Shown: positions 1 through 6,375 of the stretch, in pieces
Layout of the letters: each line of letters starts with the position of its first letter
How positions within the stretch are numbered: position 1 is the stretch's first letter
The notes under the pieces: generated by a model
Told to the model about the DNA's origin: nothing
The model's database searches: none
Seen by the model: the letters and a program-made list of their open reading frames with translations, nothing else
Made by a program: the position numbers and the translations under genes
NCBI GenBank assembly: GCA_002368645.1
Contig: DFEE01000022.1
Location: 1 to 15,051, forward strand
Direction of reading: 5' to 3'
DNA: 15,051 nt
DNA from: Bacteroidales bacterium UBA3810
Lineage (GTDB): Bacteria > Bacteroidota > Bacteroidia > Bacteroidales > Paludibacteraceae

Positions 1-122
1 GCGCCAATGGTATCGCCGGCATCGCTGCAGGTCATGACGTGCAGACCAACACGATGATCTATGCGGCTCTTCCGGAGTTCTATGCTATTCTGGCACTCGT
101 TGCCGCTATCATGGTTAAGTGA
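1..122 (+). CDS. ntpK: V-type ATP synthase subunit K, C-terminal end (partial)
   Basis: The reading frame from base 3 to the TGA at 120-122 gives 39 residues. It has the Gly/Ala-rich stretch ANGIAGIAAG, then LPEFYAILALVAAIMVK, which matches the last transmembrane hairpin of the proteolipid (K or c) subunit of V/A-type ATPases. The Glu in LPEFYAIL is at the place of the ion-binding carboxylate in this family. The subunit forms the membrane rotor ring that carries Na+ or H+. The gene begins outside the window. Its stop codon shares one base with the fabD start, so fabD is probably cotranscribed with, and translationally coupled to, an ATPase operon upstream. The family call rests on a short C-terminus only. 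Confidence 0.75.
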   Translation, partial: ANGIAGIAAGHDVQTNTMIYAALPEFYAILALVAAIMVK

Positions 123-991
123 TGAAAGCGTTTGTTTTTCCGGGGCAGGGAAGCCAGTTTCCGGGAATGTGCAAAGATCTGTATGACGCGCACAAAGAAG
201 CGCGCGAGTTATGCCAAGCAGCCGACAGGTTGCTTGGCTTCTCGCTCACTGAGGTGATGTTTTCCGGCACGGCGGATGATCTGAAACAGACCAAAGTGAC
301 ACAGCCTGCTGTGTTCTTGCACTCGGTAGTGGCACAGCGTCTTATGACTATCGAGAAACCCGACATGGTAGCAGGTCACAGTCTGGGAGAGTTCAGCGCA
401 TTGGTGGCATGTGGCGCATTACGGTTTGAGGACGCCTTGTTATTGGTGTCCGCTCGCGCACAAGCGATGCAAGCAGCCTGTGAGGCTAATCCCGGTACGA
501 TGGCAGCCGTGCTCGGCTTACCCGACGAAAAAGTGGTGGAGATTTGCGAAGCGCAGGAGAGTGGAGTAGTGGTTGCCGCTAACTTCAACTGCCCCGGGCA
601 GATTGTGATCTCCGGTGAAACGGAGGCTATTGACGCAGCGTGCGCGGCGATGAAGGAAGCCGGTGCCCGGAGAGCATTGAGGCTCCCGGTTGGCGGTGCT
701 TTCCATTCCCCGCTGATGGCTCCCGCAGCGGAAGATCTGAAGGAGGCAATCCTCAAAACGGAGTTCCACACGCCTTTCTGTCCGATCTACCAGAACGTGA
801 CTGCCAAAGCAGAGAAAAACCCCGATTTCATCCGCGAAAACCTGCTCAAACAACTCACTGCACCCGTTCGCTGGACACAGTCGGTACAGAATATGATTGC
901 TGACGGTGCCACCGAGTTCTATGAATTTGGTCCCGGTGATGTATTAAAAGGCTTGATTCGCAAGATCAATCCGGAAGTGATTGTTGGTTAA
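122..991 (+). CDS. fabD: Malonyl-CoA:ACP transacylase FabD
   Basis: A 289-aa cytosolic enzyme that moves malonyl from CoA to acyl carrier protein, supplying the extender unit for type II fatty acid synthesis. The N-terminus MKAFVFPGQGSQ is the standard FabD opening, with Gln9 in the oxyanion region. The nucleophile is Ser87 in GHSLG, the conserved Arg is Arg112, and the catalytic His is His195 in GAFHSPLM. The C-terminus has the usual EFGPGDVLKGLIRKI block. Length is close to the usual size of about 300 aa. ATG at 122 is chosen over an in-frame GTG at 119 because it gives the canonical N-terminus. It overlaps the preceding TGA by one base. The DUF1295 gene follows after 18 bases, suggesting one transcript. 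Confidence 0.97.
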   Translation: MKAFVFPGQGSQFPGMCKDLYDAHKEARELCQAADRLLGFSLTEVMFSGTADDLKQTKVTQPAVFLHSVVAQRLMTIEKPDMVAGHSLGEFSALVACGALRFEDALLLVSARAQAMQAACEANPGTMAAVLGLPDEKVVEICEAQESGVVVAANFNCPGQIVISGETEAIDAACAAMKEAGARRALRLPVGGAFHSPLMAPAAEDLKEAILKTEFHTPFCPIYQNVTAKAEKNPDFIRENLLKQLTAPVRWTQSVQNMIADGATEFYEFGPGDVLKGLIRKINPEVIVG

Positions 992-1009
992 AAATATCCG
1001 TTGTAATCT

Positions 1010-1894
1010 ATGAAACGTGCATACTCCAAAGGGCTCAGCATAACGCTGATAACAGCCATTTATATTCTCGCCGGCATCATTGGCTGGCTGGTGTTTCACT
1101 CTGTGATGCATCATTCACCCTCCCTTGAGGGATGGGATGGGGCGGAGTTATTTGCCCTTTTCCTCGCAGATGTTGCTGCTACGGTTGTCGTATGGGCGTT
1201 CGGGTTACTGTATGAAAATGTGTCAGTCTATGACCCTTATTGGAGTGTCTTCCCGCCGGTAGCTTTCTTGGCGTGGGCGTTCTACACAGGTGTCTGGTCG
1301 CTGCCGGTAATCCTGTTGCTGATTGCTTCATGGTATTGGGGATGGCGGTTGACGCGTAACTGGGCAATCACCTTCAAGGGCATTGCACATGAAGACTGGC
1401 GCTATACCAAGTATAGATCTCTTCATCCGGTGTTATTCCATCTGGTCAATTTCTTCGGGCTCAACATGGTTCCTACGTTGGTGGTCTTTGCCGCCATGTT
1501 ACCCGGGTTAAAGTTATATGAGGTAAGCAATCAGACGTCAGTTATCAGTCTTGTATTCCTCTTTTTCGGCTGTGTGGTATGTATCGCCTCTGCTACAATC
1601 CAGCTAATCGCGGACAAGCAGAGCCATGATTTCCGTGCAGCCAACCCGGGCAAGGTATGCAATGTCGGTCTTTGGAAACACGGCCGGCACCCCAATTATT
1701 TCGGCGAAATCCAGTTCTGGTGGGGTATTTGGATCATGTACGCCGCGCTGAATGGCATTGACTGGTATATTCTGGGACCGATAGCCATGACAGCACTCTT
1801 CTTGGGGATCTCCGTTCCGCTCATGGAGCACCGCCAACTGGCTAACAAACCCGGCTACGCCGAATATCGCAAACAAACGAGATTGCTAATTTAA
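1010..1894 (+). CDS. DUF1295 / steroid 5-alpha-reductase-like membrane protein
   Basis: A 294-aa integral membrane protein with about seven hydrophobic segments. Two diagnostic blocks are visible: LYDPYWS-like VYDPYWSVFPP (residues 73-83) and GRHPNYFGEIQFWWG (225-239), followed near the C-terminus by PLMEHRQLANKPGYAEYRKQTR. These belong to the DUF1295 family, in the same broad fold group as steroid 5-alpha reductases and isoprenylcysteine methyltransferases. The RHPNYFGE segment corresponds to the cofactor-binding region in those enzymes. The physiological substrate in Bacteroidales is not known to me. The gene lies 18 bases after fabD and 2 bases before the HAD gene, so all three probably share a transcript. 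A short G/C-rich imperfect palindrome (1118-1136) falls in the loop after the first membrane segment. Confidence 0.88.
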   Translation: MKRAYSKGLSITLITAIYILAGIIGWLVFHSVMHHSPSLEGWDGAELFALFLADVAATVVVWAFGLLYENVSVYDPYWSVFPPVAFLAWAFYTGVWSLPVILLLIASWYWGWRLTRNWAITFKGIAHEDWRYTKYRSLHPVLFHLVNFFGLNMVPTLVVFAAMLPGLKLYEVSNQTSVISLVFLFFGCVVCIASATIQLIADKQSHDFRAANPGKVCNVGLWKHGRHPNYFGEIQFWWGIWIMYAALNGIDWYILGPIAMTALFLGISVPLMEHRQLANKPGYAEYRKQTRLLI

Positions 1895-1896
1895 GG

Positions 1897-2547
1897 ATGA
1901 CGACGGTATATGTTTTTGACTTGGGGGGCGTGCTCATTAAACTCGATGTAAAGCGCTGTTTCAATGCCTTTGAGAGGCTCATGGGCGAGGAGAACATGCG
2001 TGCCGTTCTGGGCATGGACCATAACGGAGAAGGCGTGAAGGCGGTCAGCGTGGCGTCCAAACAGCTCATGGCGGATTTCGAGAGAGGGCTGATTGAGCCG
2101 AATCAGTTCATCGCTCAAATCCTTCAACACTGCCACCCGGGCACAACGAGAGACGATGTGCTGGAGGCATGGATGGCTATGCTGGACGACCTGCCGGCGG
2201 AACGGCTGCAGTTCGTAGCCTCCCTGCGACGGAAAGGCCATCCGGTCTATCTGCTCTCCAACGGCAACGACCTGCATTTTGATTTTATCAACCGCCGGTA
2301 CCGTTTGGATACGTACTTTGACGGACTGTTCCTATCGCAAAAGATGCACATGTCCAAACCCGAGCCGCAGATCTTTGAGACGGTACAAAAGGCTATTGAG
2401 AACCAACTCCCCGCTCATGAAGCAGACCCGCTTTCTGTCATCTTCATTGATGATATTCAGGCTAACCGCCAGGCCGCCGAACAAACCGTCGGCTGGCAGA
2501 CTTTCGCTTCCATCGATGGTTTGGTAGAATGGCTTGGAAATAATTGA
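1897..2547 (+). CDS. HAD-superfamily phosphatase, subfamily IA, YihX-like
   Basis: A 216-aa predicted cytosolic sugar-phosphate or nucleotide phosphatase. The HAD motifs are in order: motif I FDLGGVL with nucleophile Asp8 (the second acidic position is Gly10, as in YihX-type members), motif II LLSNGN with Ser121, motif III Lys154 in SKPEP, and motif IV FIDD with Asp185-Asp186. A helical cap lies between motifs I and II (about residues 17-95). YihX of E. coli acts on alpha-D-glucose 1-phosphate. The same substrate here is only an analogy. The ATG at 1897 follows the DUF1295 stop by two bases, and a strong terminator begins 8 bases after the stop codon, so this is the last gene of the run. Confidence 0.9.
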   Translation: MTTVYVFDLGGVLIKLDVKRCFNAFERLMGEENMRAVLGMDHNGEGVKAVSVASKQLMADFERGLIEPNQFIAQILQHCHPGTTRDDVLEAWMAMLDDLPAERLQFVASLRRKGHPVYLLSNGNDLHFDFINRRYRLDTYFDGLFLSQKMHMSKPEPQIFETVQKAIENQLPAHEADPLSVIFIDDIQANRQAAEQTVGWQTFASIDGLVEWLGNN

Positions 2548-2554
2548 CAAAAGA

Positions 2555-2576
2555 ACGGACTCCGGTCCGTTTTTTT
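2555..2576 (+). terminator. Intrinsic terminator after HAD gene
   Basis: A perfect 6-bp stem ACGGAC / GTCCGT closes a TCCG tetraloop (2555-2570) and runs straight into six Ts. It ends the fabD-DUF1295-HAD run. Confidence 0.9.
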
Positions 2577-2595
2577 GTACCAAAATATAAAATAA

Positions 2596-2627
2596 TTTGC
2601 ACAATTCAAAAAAATGTAGTACCTTTG
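2596..2627 (+). promoter_or_regulatory. Bacteroidota-type promoter for the candidate structured RNA
   Basis: A -33 box TTTG (2596-2599) and -7 box TACCTTTG (2620-2627) with a 20-base spacer match the sigma-ABfr consensus TTTG-N19-21-TAnnTTTG. The predicted transcript start is about 2632-2636. It lies 20 bases after the previous operon's terminator, so it opens an independent transcription unit. Confidence 0.85.
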
Positions 2628-2632
2628 CACCC

Positions 2633-2936
2633 GTAATGATTCGCGCCGGGGAATGTGGGTGGGCAAAACCCGCTTTGCTGACTTTTTAGCGAAAGCATTA
2701 CAAATTACATAGAAGGCGTTTATTGACGCTTGTTTTGGAACTATTGAAATCTGGTAAATTTCTCCCCTAAAACAAGATGGTGCAATAAATGTCCTGTGGA
2801 TATGTATATACCTACGCCAAGTAGGCGTTTATGCATATCGGCGTGGGCATTATTGTTTTATTCTTGGGAGAAAGGTTTACCAGAGCCTAATAGTTGAGAA
2901 TGAGCGTAGAATAAGGTTCCACGCTTTTCTTATTTA
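2633..2936 (+). ncRNA. Candidate 6S-like regulatory RNA (rod-shaped)
   Basis: The region after the promoter folds, by eye, into a long interrupted hairpin. AACTATT (2739-2745) pairs with AATAGTT (2889-2895). TCTGGTAAA (2750-2758) pairs with TTTACCAGA (2876-2884). TCTCCC (2761-2766) pairs with GGGAGA (2866-2871). TAAAACAA (2768-2775) pairs with TTGTTTTA (2853-2860). After an unpaired central region, GATATGTAT (2799-2807) pairs with ATGCATATC (2831-2839), capped by ACGCC/GGCGT. A long helix with an open middle is the hallmark of 6S RNA, which binds RNA polymerase. A separate 5' domain closes by GTAATG (2633-2638) / CATTAC. At the 3' end AGCGT (2903-2907) / ACGCT (2921-2925) precedes a T-rich tract. 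It could instead be a long leader of the next gene, or a Bacteroidales-specific RNA. No open frame of note explains it. Confidence 0.5.
2903..2936 (+). terminator. Probable terminator of the structured RNA
   Basis: AGCGT (2903-2907) pairs with ACGCT (2921-2925), followed by the T-rich TTTCTTATTTAT. The stem is short and the T-tract is broken by C and A, so termination may be partial, letting transcription enter the glycosyltransferase gene. Confidence 0.45.
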
Positions 2937-2980
2937 TAGACAGTCGTGCGGAGCCCGCGACCACCAATAAGAAACACGCT

Positions 2981-3910
2981 TTGAGTTGTCATCTTTCAGT
3001 TGTTTCCCCTGTCTATCGCGGGGAGAAGATGGTTGCCGAATTAGTGCGGCGCAATGTGGAGGCGCTCACTTCCATAACCGATGATTATGAGATCATCCTC
3101 GTAAACGACGCCTCTCCCGATAACTCATGGGCTGCCATAGAAGCCGAGTGCAAGAAAAACCCGCGTGTCAAAGGTCTCAATCTCTCCCGCAATTTCGGTC
3201 AGCATTATGCCATTACCGCAGGACTCTCTTACGCCTCCGGCGAATGGATTGTAGTCATGGACTGTGACCTTCAGGACCGTCCCGAGGAAATCCCGAACCT
3301 CTATGCCAAAGCACAAGAGGGGTATGATTCTGTGCTGGCTCAACGCATTCAACGTTCGCACGGCTTGTTCAAACGCCTTGGTTCCAAGTGTTTCTACAAA
3401 GTATTCTCTTATCTGACCGAAACTCAACAAGACGCCTCAGTAGCTAATTTCGGCATTTATAACCGCAAAGTCATTGATGCAGTACTCTCCATGGGCGACG
3501 CCATGCGCTATTTCCCGACACAGATTCAATGGGTCGGATTCCGGAAAGCCTATCTTCCTATTCAGCATGACGAGCGTGCCGAAGGCAAATCAACCTATAA
3601 TCTAAGCCGTTTGTTCAAACTGGCTTTTGATACCATTATTTCCTTCTCCGACAAACCGATGCGTCTCATGGTACAAATGGGTTTGCTTGTAACTTTGGCC
3701 GCTTTCATCGTTGGGATTGTCTTCATCGTTCGTTACTGCATGGGGCTTATTGAAGTAATGGGATTTGCCAGCCTGATTATTTCACTTTGGTTGTTGGGAG
3801 GAATCATCATTTCGCTAATCGGAGTAGTGGGCATCTATCTCGGAAAACTCTTTGAGAAAGCAAAAGAGCGCCCGACTTTTATTGTAAACGACAAATGCAA
3901 TATTGACTGA
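2981..3910 (+). CDS. GT2-family polyprenyl-phosphate glycosyltransferase, GtrB/DPMS-like
   Basis: A 309-aa protein with an N-terminal GT-A domain and two C-terminal membrane helices (about 230-251 and 261-287). Visible motifs are SVVSPVYRGE (6-15), ILVNDASPDNS (39-49), LSRNFGQHYAI (68-78) and the metal-binding acidic block DCDLQDRPEE (94-103). The family transfers a sugar from a nucleotide donor to undecaprenyl or dolichyl phosphate on the cytoplasmic face. The flipped lipid sugar is then used by a GT-C enzyme. The frame has no ATG near the conserved start. TTG at 2981 is the only usual start codon after the in-frame stop at 2912 that keeps the first beta strand, so it is chosen, with some doubt. 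The stop overlaps the next ATG by one base. Its own promoter is not evident. It probably relies on read-through from 2596. Confidence 0.9.
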   Translation: MSCHLSVVSPVYRGEKMVAELVRRNVEALTSITDDYEIILVNDASPDNSWAAIEAECKKNPRVKGLNLSRNFGQHYAITAGLSYASGEWIVVMDCDLQDRPEEIPNLYAKAQEGYDSVLAQRIQRSHGLFKRLGSKCFYKVFSYLTETQQDASVANFGIYNRKVIDAVLSMGDAMRYFPTQIQWVGFRKAYLPIQHDERAEGKSTYNLSRLFKLAFDTIISFSDKPMRLMVQMGLLVTLAAFIVGIVFIVRYCMGLIEVMGFASLIISLWLLGGIIISLIGVVGIYLGKLFEKAKERPTFIVNDKCNID

Positions 3911-4605
3911 TGGAGATTCGTTCGTTACCATGGGATAGTGATTTCTTCGGCTTGCGTATCGGTCGAGTAGATTTACAAACCGCCGAGGATGCAATCGAGT
4001 TGAAGAAGCTGCAAGAAAACTTAAAGAAGCAATTTGACTTGCTATACATCTTTGATCTTAATAATGTAGGTTTTTCTGCTGAAGGCGTGCGGCTGGTTGA
4101 TGAGAAAATCCTGTATAGCAAGTCCTGCGAACCGCGCAAACAATTCCCGGAAATCTCGTTTTACAAAGATGCACAACCGAATGAAGATTTATATCGGTTA
4201 GCATTGGTTAGCGGAGGTTATTCTCGTTTCAAATTGGACGAGCGGCTTCCAAAAGGTTGTTATGAGAGGCTTTATACCCGTTGGATTGAGAACGCGTGTC
4301 CGAATGAAGGAACGAACAAGCAAATCTTGATTTACCAAGATGCACAAGGAACAGCAAAAGGAATGATTACTATTGACCATACCGGCGAGTTGGGGCACAT
4401 CGGATTAGTTGCCGTAGATACAGATGTACAACACCAAGGCATTGGTGGCAAAATCATGTCCACCTTGGATGGTTACCTATTCGAACGCGGTATAAAGACA
4501 CTCGAAGTCCCGACACAGAAAGCCAATACCGATGCCTGCCGTTGGTACGAGAAAAACGGCTTTACCATACAATCTGTCACACCCATTTACCACTGGTGGC
4601 TGTAA
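3910..4605 (+). CDS. GNAT acetyltransferase, WecD-like (amino-sugar N-acetyltransferase)
   Basis: A 231-aa protein opening with LPWDSDFFGLRIGRV, typical of dTDP-fucosamine acetyltransferase relatives, followed by a C-terminal GNAT core. The acetyl-CoA pyrophosphate loop is Gln174-His-Gln-Gly-Ile-Gly-Gly (174-180). Downstream, Asn206 and Tyr213 sit in KANTDACRWYEKNGF, the usual place of the catalytic Tyr. The ending YHWWL resembles the WecD tail. In E. coli, WecD N-acetylates dTDP-4-amino-4,6-dideoxygalactose made by WecE. A WecE-like gene lies at the other end of this cluster, which supports the same two-step pathway, though the sugar configuration is not proven. Its start overlaps the glycosyltransferase stop by one base (TGATG), so translation is probably coupled. 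Confidence 0.85.
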   Translation: MEIRSLPWDSDFFGLRIGRVDLQTAEDAIELKKLQENLKKQFDLLYIFDLNNVGFSAEGVRLVDEKILYSKSCEPRKQFPEISFYKDAQPNEDLYRLALVSGGYSRFKLDERLPKGCYERLYTRWIENACPNEGTNKQILIYQDAQGTAKGMITIDHTGELGHIGLVAVDTDVQHQGIGGKIMSTLDGYLFERGIKTLEVPTQKANTDACRWYEKNGFTIQSVTPIYHWWL

Positions 4606-4610
4606 ATAAT

Positions 4611-5786
4611 ATGAAAGATAGAATAAAAGATATAATACGCAAGAACTTAGATGCGGTAGGCATCTTTGTATTTATGCTTTGCGTGTTTTCATATATCATG
4701 TTTGTCATTAAATGGGAAAGTGATTTATGCGCGCATGTTTATATTGCAAATGAGATGTTAGAAGAACACCGTTTGTTCTCCACTAATTTCTTAATGTATT
4801 TCTTGGTTAACGTACTAACGTTTTTTACGGGATATAAATATCCCATGAGAGCGGCGCTTGTTCTTCTCATCGCGTTGGCTAATACTGCAAAATATGTAAT
4901 AGTGCGAAACGCATTTACAGAATGGATACCTGCTAAAACCGCAAAATTAGCTTCGGTAGCGATGTTATTTGTGTATATTATACCTCTAATGTATTTCTTA
5001 AAACCATTTGGTATATTTCTTTCTGCGGATAATATGTATATCGGGTACTACGTCCCTAATGTATGGCATAACTCCACAATATTATGTATGATGCCATTTG
5101 CTATTGCATGTTATTTGTGGTCAGTGAAACAATTTGAGGAATACTCTGAAACCCGTAATAAATATATTACATTATTTCTTGTATTAAGCGTATTAGTCAA
5201 GCCCAGTTTCTATTTCGTTTATGTCATTGCATACCCAATTATCATTCTAAATAGGTATGGAATTAAGAAGGAATTCTTCAAATCACTATTACCTTTATTA
5301 GCCGGAGGGTTATGCTTGATTTACGAATATATGACTATTTATTATAATGGAGGCAATGATGGCAGCGGTATAGTGATTGATATAATGCAATTATTCACTA
5401 TAGATTTTTGGAAATCGCATGGCTTATATTTAGTCGTTTCAATGTCCCTTCCATTATTGTTCCTAATCTTATATGCACGCGATATATATAAGGATAGAGA
5501 ATTTTGGTTTGTTCTAATCATGGCTATTTGTGGCATAGGAATGATGTGGTGTTGCAAGGAAACCGGACCGCGTGCTGCACATGGGAACTTTAATTGGCAA
5601 GCCATTGCTGCTATGTGGTTTGTGTACCTCTATATATTGAAAACCACCATACGAACCAACGAAGAGCGTGCTGCTTTGTCATGGGGGGGGTATTCGCGGA
5701 ATGTCATACTTTGCGCTTTTGGTTTACACGTTGTAATGGGGGCTGTATATTTAGGCAAATTCCTAATTACAAATAATTTTGGTTGA
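4611..5786 (+). CDS. Polytopic membrane protein, putative GT-C glycosyltransferase
   Basis: A 391-aa protein with about ten hydrophobic segments. After the first helix (about 15-34) comes an acidic loop WESDLCAHVY. Later blocks include YVPNVWHNST and CKETGPRAAHGNFNW. An Asp or Glu in the first outer loop plus many helices fits GT-C enzymes that use lipid-phosphate sugars, in line with the GtrB-like gene upstream. I do not recognise a specific family. ATG at 4611 is chosen: an open extension back to 4542 would overlap the acetyltransferase gene by 64 bases. The start lies 5 bases after that gene's stop. The gene is clearly more AT-rich than fabD or lon. A run of eight Gs (5683-5690, codons 358-360) sits near the 3' end. 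Confidence 0.8.
   Translation: MKDRIKDIIRKNLDAVGIFVFMLCVFSYIMFVIKWESDLCAHVYIANEMLEEHRLFSTNFLMYFLVNVLTFFTGYKYPMRAALVLLIALANTAKYVIVRNAFTEWIPAKTAKLASVAMLFVYIIPLMYFLKPFGIFLSADNMYIGYYVPNVWHNSTILCMMPFAIACYLWSVKQFEEYSETRNKYITLFLVLSVLVKPSFYFVYVIAYPIIILNRYGIKKEFFKSLLPLLAGGLCLIYEYMTIYYNGGNDGSGIVIDIMQLFTIDFWKSHGLYLVVSMSLPLLFLILYARDIYKDREFWFVLIMAICGIGMMWCCKETGPRAAHGNFNWQAIAAMWFVYLYILKTTIRTNEERAALSWGGYSRNVILCAFGLHVVMGAVYLGKFLITNNFG
5683..5690 (+). repeat. Poly-G tract (8 G) inside the membrane protein gene
   Basis: Eight consecutive Gs encode the end of Trp358 and then Gly-Gly. Loss of one G would end the frame at a TAA at 5734-5736. Gain of one G would swap the last 30 or so residues for a different tail ending near 5776. 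Such tracts can slip during replication, so this is a possible phase-variation site. Confidence 0.6.
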
Positions 5787-5850
5787 ACTAGAATAACCTT
5801 GTTGTAATCCATGTCCATATACGCAAAAGAATAATTACCCGATGGTACAT

Positions 5851-5886
5851 GGTAAATGACTTGATCTTTGACATATTGGATTTACC
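5851..5886. repeat. Inverted repeat after the first GT-C-like gene
   Basis: GGTAAAT (5851-5857) and ATTTACC (5880-5886) form a 7-bp stem with a 22-base loop. No T-tract follows, so it is not a classic terminator. It may protect the 3' end of the upstream message. Confidence 0.35.
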
Positions 5887-5928
5887 GTAAAGAAATTTTG
5901 CGCCAAATGACCGAAAAAGTGCAAAATA

Positions 5929-5960
5929 TTTGCATGTTTCATTTATTTTTACTACCTTTG
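5929..5960 (+). promoter_or_regulatory. Bacteroidota-type promoter inside the glycan cluster
   Basis: A TTTG box (5929-5932), a 20-base spacer and TACCTTTG (5953-5960). The predicted transcript start is about 5967, which leaves a leader of about 400 bases before the 472-aa membrane protein gene. It makes the second half of the glycan cluster a separately controllable unit. Confidence 0.85.
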
Positions 5961-6035
5961 CAGCGGATTTTAGTTTGGATTTTTGCCATAAACGGCAAAT
6001 TATTACTTTGGAATTTGTCTGAATATAATAGATTA

Positions 6036-6230
6036 TTTATTTGAAATTTATCTATATTTGAACATAAAAACACATATATTCAATGTATAAAGAACGAAAG
6101 ATGCTCATTGGAGAATTTCGGACAGTTTGATTACGAAGACAAAATGGCGGAAGGGGCTATTCGTCATGTAGATATAATCCCTTTGTACGCCATAGCCCAA
6201 ATGCCTTTTTTCCAGACTGAGTATGAATAA
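6036..6230 (+). pseudogene. Open stretch without a proper start; possible gene remnant
   Basis: One frame is open for about 60 codons and ends at TAA (6228-6230). Its second half reads like real protein, including ENFGQFDYEDKMAEG and IPLYAIAQMPFFQTEYE. The only in-frame ATG is at 6144, which would give just 28 residues. There is no start near the beginning. It may be a decayed 3' fragment of a lost gene, or coincidence within a leader RNA. I do not recognise the family. Confidence 0.25.
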
Positions 6231-6254
6231 TCAATCAAGCATACTAATCCCTCA

Positions 6255-6290
6255 ACAGCGGTAAATCCAATATAGTGGTTTTACCGCTGT
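6255..6290 (+). terminator. Terminator-like hairpin in the long leader
   Basis: A perfect 11-bp stem ACAGCGGTAAA (6255-6265) / TTTACCGCTGT (6280-6290) with a 14-base loop, followed by TTCGTTATT. The T-tract is weak. It lies between the 5929 promoter and the next gene, so it could end a short RNA of about 325 bases or act as an attenuator. Confidence 0.55.
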
Positions 6291-6375
6291 TTCGTTATTG
6301 AACCTATTTGTAGAAAATAACCTGGCGCAAAGTCGGAGCAATAGCAGTATATAATAATCTTTTTTATATGAAATT

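Noticed and set aside
2941..2966. GACCACCA as the end of a tmRNA or tRNA
   Set aside because: No T-arm (GGTTCGAATCC-like) or acceptor stem partner was found upstream.
4542..4610. An upstream TTG start for the 391-aa membrane protein
   Set aside because: It would overlap the acetyltransferase gene by 64 bases and add a hydrophilic stretch. The ATG at 4611 gives a natural start.
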